Notes under the pieces: model-generated
What the model was told of the DNA's origin: nothing
Seen by the model: only the letters and a program-made list of their open reading frames with translations
Database searches by the model: none
Shown: piece by piece, positions 11,581 through 20,976 of the stretch
Numbering within the stretch: the first letter of the stretch is position 1
Layout of the letters: every line of letters begins with the position of its first letter
Source: Sagittula stellata E-37
Lineage (GTDB): Bacteria > Pseudomonadota > Alphaproteobacteria > Rhodobacterales > Rhodobacteraceae
Assembly: GCF_039724765.1 (NCBI RefSeq)
Contig: NZ_CP155729.1
Coordinates: 2,861,501-2,925,500 of the forward strand
DNA: 64,000 bases
Reading direction: 5' to 3'
Program-made: the position numbers and the translations under genes

Positions 11581-12036
11581 ATGAAAGTGCACGCCATGCC
11601 AGGCCACCTGATTCGGCGGCTGAACCAGATTTCAACGCAGGTGTTTTCACGGCACATGGCGGATGCCGGGTACGATCTGACACCCGTACAGTTTGCCGCC
11701 CTCGATGCGATCATCGACCGGCCCGGCATCGACCAGGCGAGTGTCGCGGCGGCTATCGCCTATGATCGCGCGACCATAGGCGGCGTGATCGACAGGCTGG
11801 AACAGAAAGGACTTGTCCGGCGCGAGGTCAGCCGCCACGACCGTCGCGCCCGCGAGGTGCGACCGACCGATGACGGCAGAACTCTGTTCGAGGCGAGCCT
11901 GCCCGTCGTGACGGCGCTGCAGGACGAGATGCTCCACAGGCTGACGGAGGCAGAGCGCGAGACCTTCATTGTGCTCGCCCGCAAGGCCATAGGCCCGGTC
12001 GGTGAGCCCCCCGCCACGCCGGCACGCAGGACGTAG
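11581..12036 (+). CDS. MarR-family transcriptional regulator
   Basis: A 151-residue winged helix-turn-helix regulator. It has the MarR helical N-terminus, the recognition region (QASVAAAIAYDRATIGGVIDRLEQKGLV) and the wing with the conserved Asp-Arg-Arg-Ala-Arg (RHDRRAREVRPTDDG). It is divergent from the aromatic monooxygenase, the classic arrangement for a repressor released by a phenolic ligand. The ATG at 11581 follows GAAGGAA and was preferred over an upstream in-frame ATG at 11539 that would overlap the operator region. Its stop lies just 4 bases before the convergent ferredoxin oxidoreductase gene. Confidence 0.88.
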   Translation: MKVHAMPGHLIRRLNQISTQVFSRHMADAGYDLTPVQFAALDAIIDRPGIDQASVAAAIAYDRATIGGVIDRLEQKGLVRREVSRHDRRAREVRPTDDGRTLFEASLPVVTALQDEMLHRLTEAERETFIVLARKAIGPVGEPPATPARRT

Positions 12037-12040
12037 GCGC

Positions 12041-15000
12041 TTACTCTGCCGCTTGCGAGACCGGTGCGCCACCGGCTTTCAGCACCGCCAGCAATTCCTC
12101 ACGGCGCTTCGCGGCCTTCGCCTCGTTCGCGATCTTGACGGGGCCGAACCCGCGGATCTGCAACGGCAGTTCCGCCAGCGCGACCAACGGGTCCATGATC
12201 TCGGGCCGGGCCTTCGGCAGCCATTCCTTCATGTCGGCCTCATATTGTGCGATCAGCGCCCGCTCCATCCGGCGTTCTTCCGACCGTCCGAAGACGTCCC
12301 AGACCGTGCCGCGCAGCCCCTTCATGCGGGCCAGCACACCGAAGACCTTCAGCATCTTCTCGCCGTAGGGTTTCTTTTCCGGGCGCCCGTCCGGCCCTTC
12401 CTTTGCCACCAGCGGCGGGGACAGGTGGAACGTCATCTCGAAGACGCCGCCGAACTGCTGGCGCGCCTTGTCGCGGGTTTCGAGGTGCAGGCGAGCGACC
12501 TCATATTCGTCCTTGTAGGCCAGAACCTTGTGATATCCTTTCGCGACCACTTCCTTCAGCCGCGGGTCGGCAATGTCCTTCAGGCGCGCGCGGTATTTGT
12601 CGGCAAGCGCCTCGTCCTGGTATTTCGTCAGGTGATCGGCGCGGAAAGCGATCTGCTCGTCCAGCGACTTCGGCTTGTCGACCACGACCGGTCGCAGAAG
12701 GCGTGCGGCCTCTTCCGCGTGCAGGATGGCCCAGCGTCCAATCTCGAAAGCACGCAGGTTGCGCTGGACGGCGGCCCCGTTCAGCTCGACCGCGGCGGCG
12801 ATGGCGTCATGCGACAGCGGCACCAACCCCATCTGCCAGGCAGCCCCAAGGATCATCATGTTCGAGAAGATCGAGTCGCCCAGCGTGGCCTTGGCAAGAT
12901 CGCTGGCATCGAACATCGCGAGCCTGTCCTTGATCCGGGCCTCCAGCGCCAGCTTGAGCGCGTCAACCGGCAGGGCGAGCTCGGTGTTCCGGGTAAAGTC
13001 GCCAGTGATGAACTCGTGGCTGTTGACGACACCGCCGGTGCGCCCGGTCTTTGTAAGCCCCAACGTCTTGGCCCCGGCACTGACCACCAGATCTCCGCCG
13101 ATCAGGGCATCCGCCTCGCCGGTCGCGACCCGGACGGCCGAGATATCGTCGGGTTTTTCGGCAATGCGCAGATGGATGTGGACGGCACCGCCCTTCTGGG
13201 CGAGGCCCGCCATTTCCATCATCGCCGCGCCCTTGCCATCGATCTGTGCCGCCTGCGCGAGAACCGCACCGATGGTCACGACACCTGTGCCACCGACACC
13301 GGTGACGACCACGTTGAACGTGCCGTCGATCTTCGGCAGGTCCGGCAAAGGCATGTCCGGGAGGTCGAGCTTCGCGACCTCAGCCTTCTTCACTTCCGCG
13401 CCTTCCAATGTCACGAAAGATGGGCAGAATCCCTTCAGGCAGGAGAAATCCTTGTTGCAGGCGGATTGGTCGATGGCCCGCTTGCGGCCCAGTTCCGTCT
13501 CTTCCGGCACGATGGCCACGCAATTCGACTGCACGCCGCAATCCCCGCAGCCTTCGCAGACATCGGTGTTGATAAAAACCCGCTTGTCCGGATCGGGGAA
13601 CTGGCCGCGCTTGCGGCGGCGGCGCTTTTCGGCGGCGCAGGTCTGGATGTAGAGGAGCACCGACACGCCTTCGTGCTTCGCTAGCCCCTTCTGCACCTCC
13701 GACAACTCGGCGCGTTCGTGCATCGTGACGCCGGACGGAAACGCGCCGAAGGCCACATCCTCCTTTTCGTCGTAGACCACGGCAACGCGTTCGACCCCCA
13801 TGGCGCGCACCTCGTCCGCGATGCGCTGGGGGGTGAGGCCGCCCTCGTTCTTCTGGCCGCCGGTCATGGCAACCGCATCGTTGAACAGGATCTTGTAGGT
13901 GATGTTGACGCCCGAGGCCAAAGCCGCGCGGATCGCCTGAACACCGGAGTGGTTGTAGGTACCGTCGCCAAGGTTCTGGAACACATGTCCGGTCTTCGAA
14001 AAGGGCGCCTCGCCGATCCAGTTGGCCCCCTCTGCCCCCATGTGGGTGAAACCGAGCGTCGAACGGTCCATCCACTGCACCATGTAGTGACAGCCGATCC
14101 CCGCATAGGCGCGCGACCCTTCCGGCACCTTGGTGGACGAGTTGTGCGGACAGCCCGCGCAGAAGTACGGGACCCGCGCGGCAATGTCGGGCGTGTTGTC
14201 GGCGCGTGTCGCCTCCTCGATCCTGGCAAGACCGGCGCGCACGGCATCTGTGCCGCGTCCCTCCTCGATCAGAATCTCGCCCAGCTTTCGGCCGATCCAC
14301 ATCGGGTCCAGCGCCCCGCGCGTTGGAAACAGCTCGTCCCGGTGCATGCTGCCCGCACCGCCCTTGTACCAGCCATAGACCCGCCGGCCACGTCTGTCGT
14401 CGAAGATCGCCTCTTTGACCTGCACCTCGATCAGCTTGCGCTTTTCCTCGACGATCACGATCAGATCGAGGCCCTCGGCCCAGTCGTGGAACCCCTGCAT
14501 GTCCAGCGGAAAGACCTGGCCAACCTTGTAGGTGGTGATACCGAGCCGCTCGGCCTCCGCCGCGTCGATGCCCAGAAGGGTCAGCGCATGCACGAGGTCG
14601 AGCCAGTTCTTGCCCGCCGAGACGAAACCGATCTTCGCCCCCGGCTTGCCCCAGACCCGCTTGTCCATACCGTTCGCGCGCGAGAACGCTTCGGCCGCAA
14701 AGCGCTTGTGGTCGATCATGCGCGTTTCCTGCGCATGAGGCGTGTCACCGAGGCGGATGTTCAGCCCACCTTCGGGCATCGGGAAGTCGGGCGTCACAAG
14801 GGACACGCGGTCGGGACGGCCATCCACGACCGCCGTCGCCTCCACCGTGTCCTTCATCGTCTTGAGACCGACCCACAAACCGGAAAACCGGCTGAGCGCG
14901 TAGCCATAAAGTCCGAAGTCGAGGATTTCCTGTACGCCCGCAGGCGAAACGACCGGCATATAGGCATCCACCAGCGCCCATTCGCTCTGATGCAGGACAG

Positions 15001-15460
15001 TGGAGGACTCCCCTGTGTGATCGTCACCCATGGCCATCAGGACACCGCCATGTTTCGAGGCCCCCGCCATGTTGGCATGGCGCATCGCGTCGCCGGACCT
15101 GTCCACACCCGGCCCCTTGCCGTACCAGAGCCCGAAAACTCCGTCGAAGCGCCCCTCGCCTCGCAGTTCGGCCTGCTGGGACCCCCAAAGTGCCGTCGCC
15201 GCGAGATCCTCGTTCAGTCCTTCTTCGAAGCGTATATCGTTTTCACGCAACAGTTTTTCGGCGCGGCGCATCTGCAGGTCGACGGCACCGAGTGGCGAGC
15301 CGCGATATCCCGTGACGTAGCCTGCGGTGTTCAGCCCGGCTTGCCTGTCCCGTGCCTTTTGCGTCAGCATGAGACGGACAAGGGCTTGCGTGCCGTTCAG
15401 AAGAACGCTTTCGCGGGACAGGTCGAAACGGTCGTTCAGGGTGATCTGGTGCTTGCTCAT
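12041..15460 (-). CDS. Indolepyruvate ferredoxin oxidoreductase, single-chain
   Basis: A 1139-residue thiamine-diphosphate/iron-sulfur enzyme that oxidatively decarboxylates arylpyruvates (from Trp, Phe, Tyr transamination) to acyl-CoA while reducing ferredoxin. The alpha part runs to about residue 620 with the CAGCPHNSS motif and the TPP-binding region (GMG-type 'GGTGVVT' belongs to the later gamma part). A ferredoxin-like cluster CEGCGDCGVQSNC is near 635-650. The C-terminal part carries the gamma-type domain (GVGGTGVVTIG) and a DUF6537-like tail. In many archaea alpha and beta are separate (iorA, iorB); fused chains of this size are usual in proteobacteria. GGAGGCGCC before the ATG fixes the start. 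It is divergent from a LysR gene. Confidence 0.92.
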   Translation of the reverse strand: MSKHQITLNDRFDLSRESVLLNGTQALVRLMLTQKARDRQAGLNTAGYVTGYRGSPLGAVDLQMRRAEKLLRENDIRFEEGLNEDLAATALWGSQQAELRGEGRFDGVFGLWYGKGPGVDRSGDAMRHANMAGASKHGGVLMAMGDDHTGESSTVLHQSEWALVDAYMPVVSPAGVQEILDFGLYGYALSRFSGLWVGLKTMKDTVEATAVVDGRPDRVSLVTPDFPMPEGGLNIRLGDTPHAQETRMIDHKRFAAEAFSRANGMDKRVWGKPGAKIGFVSAGKNWLDLVHALTLLGIDAAEAERLGITTYKVGQVFPLDMQGFHDWAEGLDLIVIVEEKRKLIEVQVKEAIFDDRRGRRVYGWYKGGAGSMHRDELFPTRGALDPMWIGRKLGEILIEEGRGTDAVRAGLARIEEATRADNTPDIAARVPYFCAGCPHNSSTKVPEGSRAYAGIGCHYMVQWMDRSTLGFTHMGAEGANWIGEAPFSKTGHVFQNLGDGTYNHSGVQAIRAALASGVNITYKILFNDAVAMTGGQKNEGGLTPQRIADEVRAMGVERVAVVYDEKEDVAFGAFPSGVTMHERAELSEVQKGLAKHEGVSVLLYIQTCAAEKRRRRKRGQFPDPDKRVFINTDVCEGCGDCGVQSNCVAIVPEETELGRKRAIDQSACNKDFSCLKGFCPSFVTLEGAEVKKAEVAKLDLPDMPLPDLPKIDGTFNVVVTGVGGTGVVTIGAVLAQAAQIDGKGAAMMEMAGLAQKGGAVHIHLRIAEKPDDISAVRVATGEADALIGGDLVVSAGAKTLGLTKTGRTGGVVNSHEFITGDFTRNTELALPVDALKLALEARIKDRLAMFDASDLAKATLGDSIFSNMMILGAAWQMGLVPLSHDAIAAAVELNGAAVQRNLRAFEIGRWAILHAEEAARLLRPVVVDKPKSLDEQIAFRADHLTKYQDEALADKYRARLKDIADPRLKEVVAKGYHKVLAYKDEYEVARLHLETRDKARQQFGGVFEMTFHLSPPLVAKEGPDGRPEKKPYGEKMLKVFGVLARMKGLRGTVWDVFGRSEERRMERALIAQYEADMKEWLPKARPEIMDPLVALAELPLQIRGFGPVKIANEAKAAKRREELLAVLKAGGAPVSQAAE

Positions 15461-15487
15461 CCGGCGCCTCCCAACGCTGAAGTTATC

Positions 15488-15517
15488 AGCATTGTAGCGC
15501 AAAATTAGGTAAATGCT
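15488..15517. promoter_or_regulatory. Candidate LysR-type binding site
   Basis: AGCATT (15488-15493) and AATGCT (15512-15517) form a perfect 6-bp inverted repeat with an 18-base spacer in the divergent region between the oxidoreductase and the LysR gene. The surrounding 166 bases are AT-rich for this genome, as expected of a promoter. The assignment is by position and symmetry only. Confidence 0.3.
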
Positions 15518-15626
15518 ACTGACCTTAGTGGGTTTAATTTCCACAAATGCCGAGCCTTAAGTCAACTTCTTATTCATTTAACAGATTCCGTCCACTATGT
15601 GTGCGCCAACAGCGGAAAGTGTCGGT

Positions 15627-16532
15627 ATGGATTGGGACAAGCTCAGAATATTTCACGCAGTGGCAGATGCGGGCAGCCTCACACACGCAGGGGATGCGCT
15701 TCATCTGTCGCAATCGGCGGTGTCGCGGCAGGTCCGCGCGCTGGAAGAGGCGTTGAATACGACCCTCTTCCATCGCCATGCGCGCGGGCTGATTCTCACC
15801 GAACAGGGTGAACTCCTGTTCGACGCCACCTCATCGATGGTCAAACGCATCGACAGCGCGACCGCGCGCATCCGCGACAGCGAAGAAGAAGTCTTCGGCG
15901 AGCTGAAGGTCACGACCACGCATGGGTTCGGCGCACTCTGGCTCGCGCCTCGTCTGACGAAGCTGTACGAGAAATACCCCGACCTGAAGATCGACCTGAT
16001 GCTGGAAGAGCGTGTGCTCGACCTGCCGATGCGCGAGGCCGACGTCGCCATCCGCATGAAAGAGCCAAGCCAAGCCGATTTGATCCGCAAGCGTCTTATG
16101 TCGATCCGCATGCGCATGTATGCCTCGCCGGATTATCTGGCCGAACACGGCGAACCTACGCGGCTCGAAGAGATGGTCACGCACCGCCTGATCTGCCAAA
16201 AGCCCGGCGCGCCGCAGGTGCTGGCCGGTGAACAGCTTGTGCAGTCGCTGCTGGCCAATGACGTCCAGACGACGCTGACCGTGAACAACTACTTCGGCGT
16301 GCTGCAGGCGACGATCTCGAATCTCGGGATTGGCGTGCTGCCCGATTACATCATCGAGGATTTCCCGACGATGGTCCGGGTGTTGCCAGATATCGAAAGC
16401 GTCGAGGTGCCCGTTTTCCTAGCGTATCCTGAAGAACTCAGACAATCCAAGCGTGTGTCCGCGTTCCGTGACTTCGTGCAGGATGAAATCATCGCGCATC
16501 GCCGCCAGCGAAAGGCGATGGGCGCGGACTGA
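15627..16532 (+). CDS. LysR-family transcriptional regulator
   Basis: A 301-residue regulator. The N-terminal winged helix has the typical LysR pattern (FHAVADAGSLTHAGDALHLS, then QSAVSRQVRALEE), and the C-terminal half is the periplasmic-binding-protein-like effector domain. It is divergent from the indolepyruvate oxidoreductase gene and so is a good candidate for its regulator. The ATG at 15627 begins the conserved MDWDKLRIFHAV; the preceding frame adds ten unrelated residues. A Rho-independent terminator lies 170 bases downstream. Confidence 0.9.
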   Translation: MDWDKLRIFHAVADAGSLTHAGDALHLSQSAVSRQVRALEEALNTTLFHRHARGLILTEQGELLFDATSSMVKRIDSATARIRDSEEEVFGELKVTTTHGFGALWLAPRLTKLYEKYPDLKIDLMLEERVLDLPMREADVAIRMKEPSQADLIRKRLMSIRMRMYASPDYLAEHGEPTRLEEMVTHRLICQKPGAPQVLAGEQLVQSLLANDVQTTLTVNNYFGVLQATISNLGIGVLPDYIIEDFPTMVRVLPDIESVEVPVFLAYPEELRQSKRVSAFRDFVQDEIIAHRRQRKAMGAD

Positions 16533-16647
16533 ACACACGTAATGCGGGAAAAATCACTGTGGTATGCACGTCACGCATGGCGGAAATGCTGCAGGTGCGG
16601 CGTAAATGTCCTTGATCGATTCATCTGTGATGACATATTCGGCACAT

Positions 16648-16729
16648 GACGAAGCGTTGCATCATTTGTTTCGCATCGTCATACCTCCCTGTTGGACTTC
16701 GGCCGAGCTTTGTGCTCGGCCTTTTTTTT
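16648..16729 (+). ncRNA. Candidate small RNA with anti-Shine-Dalgarno motif
   Basis: A transcript of about 82 bases can be proposed from a promoter-like pair (TTGATC at 16612-16617; TATTCG at 16636-16641, spacing 18) to the strong terminator ending at 16729. It would carry CCTCCC (16684-16689), complementary to a Shine-Dalgarno sequence, just before the terminator stem. Small RNAs with exposed CU-rich anti-SD motifs are well known in alphaproteobacteria, including Rhodobacter. The promoter is weak by eye, and the alternative is that the terminator simply ends the LysR mRNA. Confidence 0.35.
16701..16729 (+). terminator. Rho-independent terminator
   Basis: A perfect 8-bp stem, GGCCGAGC (16701-16708) and GCTCGGCC (16714-16721), with a 5-base loop is followed by eight T. 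This is the clearest intrinsic terminator on the + strand in the window. Confidence 0.92.
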
Positions 16730-16878
16730 GGCCCGGCCCTTTTCGCGATGGGGTGTGACGAGGCGGACCTCCAGCGACGGACCGTGCCGCAGCGGCGCAC
16801 GACGTGGCTCACCCTTTCCGGCGGCCATCACTGAACTACCCTGCACACTAGACTGCAACTTCACGGACAGCCTGCCTG

Positions 16879-17256
16879 ATGCCGCTTCGCCCGCATATGT
16901 TCGCCCGCCCGGTCTGGGTTGCTCTCGGCGCGCTGTCCCTTGGGCTGGGCATCATCGGTATCGTCCTTCCGCTTCTGCCGACGACGCCCCTCGTGCTTCT
17001 GGCGGCGTTCTGCTTCGGCAAGGGGTCGCCACGTCTCCGGCTTTGGCTTGAAACGCACCGGACCTTCGGCCCGCCGATCCGCGCGTGGGAAACGACAGGC
17101 GCCATCGCACGCCGCCACAAGCGCATGGCCTTGGGGATGATGGCCGTCACCTTCTGCATCGGGTTGATCCTTGCCCTGCCGACGCATGTACTGGCGATTC
17201 AGGCGGTGTGCTTCCTTGGCGCGGGCACATATGTCTGGACGCGCCCCGACGCATGA
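16879..17256 (+). CDS. YbaN-family (DUF454) inner-membrane protein
   Basis: A small membrane protein of 125 residues. The first helix region has the family signature 'LGALSLGLGIIGIVLPLLPTTP' type (about 17-38), followed by FGKGSPRLRLWL and a second pair of hydrophobic segments at 82-120. The LPTTPLVLLAAFCF stretch is diagnostic for DUF454. Function is unknown. It stands between the terminator upstream and the Cys-rich DUF6151-like gene. Confidence 0.88.
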   Translation: MPLRPHMFARPVWVALGALSLGLGIIGIVLPLLPTTPLVLLAAFCFGKGSPRLRLWLETHRTFGPPIRAWETTGAIARRHKRMALGMMAVTFCIGLILALPTHVLAIQAVCFLGAGTYVWTRPDA

Positions 17257-17325
17257 CCCACGACCAAGGTTGCGGCCCGCGACGAAATCGGTAACGTCCC
17301 CCTATTCAATCCAAAGGGTTACCGT

Positions 17326-17895
17326 ATGCCGTCTTCGCTGATGTTTTCCTGTTCGTGCGGCAGCATGTCATGGAGCCTCGCTTCCGCCGCCCCTCGTCGC
17401 CACGTCGTGTGTTACTGCGCCGACTGCCGCAGCTTTCCCAAGGCGCTCGGCCATCCTGAGTTCCTCGACCAGAACGGCGGTCTGCATATTCTCCAGTCCG
17501 TGCCCGGCCACGTCACCATCACCCACGGACATAAGCACCTGGCTGCCCTCAAGCTGTCCCCAAAAGGCATGGTGCGTTACCACTCGGGGTGCTGCGGCAC
17601 ACCCATCGCCAACGTGCTGGAAAAGAAGACCCTGCCCTTCGTCGGTCTGTGCGTTCCCGCGCCCGCCGAAAAATGCGGCCCGGTGCGCAGCCGGGTCAAC
17701 GTCGACAGTACACGTGGGAAGGTGAAGGAGCTGAAACCCGAGGCGGCCTTCCTCACCGTTTTCGGGCGCGCCATCGGCGCGGTGTTTTCCGGCAAGACCA
17801 GCGGTCCGTTCCATGGCGAGGACGGTCTGCCGGTGGTTACGCCCCGTGTGCTGACACTGGCGGAACGCAACGCCGCGCGCACGCCACTGGACTGA
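17326..17895 (+). CDS. Zinc-site protein, DUF6151 / GFA-like
   Basis: A 189-residue cytoplasmic protein whose Cys pattern resembles the Mss4-like fold of glutathione-dependent formaldehyde-activating (GFA) proteins. It has CSCGSMSW (9-16), CYCADCRSF (about 29-37) and a later CCGTP (about 88-92). These would bind structural zinc. DUF6151 members share this layout and are about 190 residues. Enzyme activity is not established for the family. Its stop is about 100 bases before purL on the same strand. Confidence 0.72.
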   Translation: MPSSLMFSCSCGSMSWSLASAAPRRHVVCYCADCRSFPKALGHPEFLDQNGGLHILQSVPGHVTITHGHKHLAALKLSPKGMVRYHSGCCGTPIANVLEKKTLPFVGLCVPAPAEKCGPVRSRVNVDSTRGKVKELKPEAAFLTVFGRAIGAVFSGKTSGPFHGEDGLPVVTPRVLTLAERNAARTPLD

Positions 17896-18001
17896 CACCA
17901 GAAGAGCGCCCGCCTGCAGAACCAAAGGGGCCGCGTGCCCCCTTCCCCCTGCCGCGCCCTTGCCTTAAACGGGGCGCGCATTGCCACGTCAGGGGAAAGA
18001 C

Positions 18002-20161
18002 ATGCAGGAACCGGACATCACCGAAGATCTGATCGCGTCCCACGGCATCAAGCCGGACGAATACGCCGAGATCCTGCGCATCCTGAATCGAGAGCCCACG
18101 TTTACGGAACTGGGCATCTTCAGCGCGATGTGGAACGAGCACTGTTCCTACAAGTCCTCCAAGATCCATCTCAAGAAGCTGCCGACCACCGGCCCGCAGG
18201 TGATCTGCGGTCCGGGCGAGAACGCGGGTGTCGTGGACATCGGCGACGGGCAGGCTGTGGTCTTCAAGATGGAAAGCCACAATCACCCCTCCTACATCGA
18301 ACCCTATCAGGGCGCGGCGACAGGCGTGGGCGGTATCCTGCGGGACGTCTTCACGATGGGGGCCCGCCCCGTCGCGGCAATGAACTCGCTGTCATTCGGA
18401 GTGGCGGAGCATCCCAAGACCCGCCAGCTCGTGCACGGTGTCGTGGAAGGCATCGGCGGTTACGGCAACGCCTTCGGCGTCCCGACCGTCGGTGGCGAGA
18501 CGCGCTTCCACAAGGCCTACAACGGCAATTGCCTCGTCAACGCCTTTGCCGCCGGCCTCGCCGATACGGACAAGATCTTCTACTCCGCCGCGTCTGGCGT
18601 CGGCCGTCCCGTCGTCTACCTCGGCGCCAAGACCGGCCGTGACGGCGTCGGTGGCGCGACCATGGCCTCGGCGGAGTTCGATGAAACGATCGAAGAGAAA
18701 CGCCCCACCGTTCAGGTCGGCGACCCCTTCACAGAAAAACGCCTGATGGAAGCGACGCTTGAGCTTATGCAGACCGGCGCCGTGATCTCGATCCAGGACA
18801 TGGGTGCGGCCGGCCTCACCTGCTCCGCGGTGGAGATGGGTGACAAGGGTGGCCTTGGCGTACGTCTCGACCTCGAGAACGTGCCGCAGCGCGAAACCAA
18901 CATGACTGCCTACGAGATGATGCTGTCGGAATCGCAGGAACGGATGCTGATGGTGCTCGACCCGGCGAAGGAAGCCGAGGCGAAGGCAGTCTTCGACAAG
19001 TGGGACCTCGACTTTGCCATCGTGGGCGAGACGATTGCCGAGGACCGCTTTCTCATCATGCACAACGGCACCTGCATGGCCGACCTGCCGCTGTCCAAAC
19101 TGTCGTCCAGCGCGCCGGAATACGACCGGCCGCACGTGCCGACACCAGAGGCCGCACCGCTGGCGGATGTGCCGCAGATCGACCCCATCGACGGTCTGAG
19201 AGCATTGCTGGGCTCACCGAACTACGCGTCCAAAGCCTGGATCTACGATCAGTACGACAGCCAGGTGATGGCCGATACCATGCGCACGCCGGGTTTTGGC
19301 GCGGGCGTCATCCGCGTTCACGGCACCGACAAGAAGCTGGCGTTCACGTCGGACGTCACGCCGCGCTACGTGAAGGCCAATCCGGTTCAGGGCGGTCGGC
19401 AGGCGGTGGCCGAAGCCTACCGTAACCTGACCGCCGTTGGTGCCAAGCCATTGGCGACAACCGACAACCTAAACTTCGGCAATCCGGAGAAGCCGGAGAT
19501 CATGGGCCAGTTCGTCGGCGCGCTTCAGGGCATCGGAGAGGCCTGTCTTGCGCTCGACATGCCCATCGTTTCGGGCAACGTGTCACTTTATAACGAAACA
19601 GATGGTCAAGGCATCCTGCCTACTCCGACCATCGGTGCGGTGGGTCTCATCGCCGCCGACGAAGAGCCGATCCTGGACGTGCCCCGCGACGGGCACGTGG
19701 CGCTTCTTCTGGGCGAAACGGCGGGCCACCTTGGCCAGTCCGCGCTTCTGGCAGAGGTCTTCCACCGCGAGGATGGCGATGCTCCGCACGTCGATCTGGA
19801 CGTGGAGCTTGCCAACGGCGACTTCATCCGCGCGAACCGGCAGTGGATCAGGTGCTGCACCGATCTGGCCGACGGCGGTCTTGCGATGGCAGCCTTCGAG
19901 ATGGCGGCGGCGGGCAACACGGGCGTCCACCTGGACACCGACGACACCGCACTGCTTTTCGGCGAGGATCAGGGCCGCTACCTGATCGCCTGCAACTTCG
20001 ACTCCGCCGAAGCTCTGATGACCGCCGCCGGACAGGCGGGTGTCACGCTCACCTCGGTCGGGAAGTTCACTGGGGACACCGTGCGCATGGGCGGCTCCGA
20101 GACCCCTCTGGCCGACCTTCTGAACACTTACCGGACGTCCTTCGCGGCGACCTTCGACTGA
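18002..20161 (+). CDS. purL: Phosphoribosylformylglycinamidine synthase subunit PurL
   Basis: Large subunit of FGAM synthase in de novo purine synthesis; it converts FGAR to FGAM with ATP and ammonia passed from PurQ, bridged by PurS. At 719 residues this is the small (three-component) PurL, as in most alphaproteobacteria, rather than the 1300-residue fused enzyme. Visible are the N-terminal helical linker with [10 protein letters not shown], the first AIRS-like half ([17 protein letters not shown]), and the second half ([20 protein letters not shown]). AGGGGAAAG precedes the ATG at 18002. purS and purQ are outside the window. The usual bolA/grx follow-up seen in relatives is not directly downstream; an M48 protease is. 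Confidence 0.97.
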   Translation: MQEPDITEDLIASHGIKPDEYAEILRILNREPTFTELGIFSAMWNEHCSYKSSKIHLKKLPTTGPQVICGPGENAGVVDIGDGQAVVFKMESHNHPSYIEPYQGAATGVGGILRDVFTMGARPVAAMNSLSFGVAEHPKTRQLVHGVVEGIGGYGNAFGVPTVGGETRFHKAYNGNCLVNAFAAGLADTDKIFYSAASGVGRPVVYLGAKTGRDGVGGATMASAEFDETIEEKRPTVQVGDPFTEKRLMEATLELMQTGAVISIQDMGAAGLTCSAVEMGDKGGLGVRLDLENVPQRETNMTAYEMMLSESQERMLMVLDPAKEAEAKAVFDKWDLDFAIVGETIAEDRFLIMHNGTCMADLPLSKLSSSAPEYDRPHVPTPEAAPLADVPQIDPIDGLRALLGSPNYASKAWIYDQYDSQVMADTMRTPGFGAGVIRVHGTDKKLAFTSDVTPRYVKANPVQGGRQAVAEAYRNLTAVGAKPLATTDNLNFGNPEKPEIMGQFVGALQGIGEACLALDMPIVSGNVSLYNETDGQGILPTPTIGAVGLIAADEEPILDVPRDGHVALLLGETAGHLGQSALLAEVFHREDGDAPHVDLDVELANGDFIRANRQWIRCCTDLADGGLAMAAFEMAAAGNTGVHLDTDDTALLFGEDQGRYLIACNFDSAEALMTAAGQAGVTLTSVGKFTGDTVRMGGSETPLADLLNTYRTSFAATFD

Positions 20162-20277
20162 GAATCGGCGCGGAGCGGGCACGAGAACCGTGACCCGCTC
20201 CGACATCAGCGGGGCCGTGATGTCCCGCCAGAAAATCGCCCCTTTCCCCAGTCGGGCCGCGGACCCATATTCAGCCC

Positions 20278-20967
20278 ATGCTGAAGTTCACTCCGATCCT
20301 GCTCGCGATTGTCTATGCCCTTGTGATGTACCACTTCTCGGCGTGGCGCACGCGGCGGGAGCTGGACGCACGGTCCACCGAGCTTGCCGACCCGCGCCTG
20401 AAGAAGCTGACCGACCGCATGGCGCAGGCGCTGGAGTTGCCCCGCATTCGCGTGAACATCTACGAGATCGATCCGGTCAACGGTCTGGCCGCGCCGGACG
20501 GTCGCATCTTCATCACGCGCGGCTTCTACCAAAAGTACCGGCAAGGTGAGGTTTCGGCAGAGGAGCTGGCCTCGGTCATCGCGCATGAACTGGGCCATGT
20601 GGCCCTTGGTCATGCACGCCGGCGGATGATCGACTTCTCCGGCCAGAACGCAATCCGCACCGCGTTGATGATGGTGCTTGGCCGTCTGATCCCCGGCGTT
20701 GGCGTCTGGCTCGCCAACATGCTGACGTCGCTGCTGGCCGCACATCTGTCGCGGTCTGACGAATACGAAGCGGACGCCTACGCCGCGGCCCTCCTGCACA
20801 AGTCCGGCATCGGTATTGCGCCACAGGTCAGTCTTTTCAAGAAGCTGGAGGCGCTGACCCAGTCGACCCACGCCGCGCCTGCCTGGCTTTTGTCGCACCC
20901 GAAGACGCAGGACCGGATATCCGCAATCGAGGCGATGGGTGCCCGCTGGTCGACGCCGGAAACCTGA
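20278..20967 (+). CDS. M48-family zinc metalloprotease
   Basis: A 229-residue membrane-anchored peptidase. It starts with a hydrophobic helix (about 5-20), followed by the M48 domain with the zinc motif HELGH (His103, Glu104, His107) and the third ligand Glu in DEYEADAYA (about 163-165). A hydrophobic hairpin lies between them (about 128-150). The AAPDGRIFITRG stretch is typical of Oma1/BepA/HtpX-like peptidases. It probably acts in envelope protein quality control. The gene is shorter than BepA (no TPR tail). It follows purL by 116 bases and converges on the AlkC-like gene. Confidence 0.88.
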   Translation: MLKFTPILLAIVYALVMYHFSAWRTRRELDARSTELADPRLKKLTDRMAQALELPRIRVNIYEIDPVNGLAAPDGRIFITRGFYQKYRQGEVSAEELASVIAHELGHVALGHARRRMIDFSGQNAIRTALMMVLGRLIPGVGVWLANMLTSLLAAHLSRSDEYEADAYAAALLHKSGIGIAPQVSLFKKLEALTQSTHAAPAWLLSHPKTQDRISAIEAMGARWSTPET

Positions 20968-20976
20968 GGCTGCTAA

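Larger units (their letters stand above)
16533..16878. other. Intergenic region with terminator and possible sRNA
   Basis: This 346-base gap between the LysR gene and the DUF454 gene contains no plausible protein gene. It holds a strong terminator at 16701-16729 and a possible small RNA ahead of it, described separately. The last 150 bases contain nothing else I can name, other than the presumed promoter of the next gene. Confidence 0.6.

Noticed and set aside
12002..15508. Two long open frames antisense to the indolepyruvate oxidoreductase
   Set aside because: Mirror frames of a confidently identified enzyme; composition typical of shadow translation.
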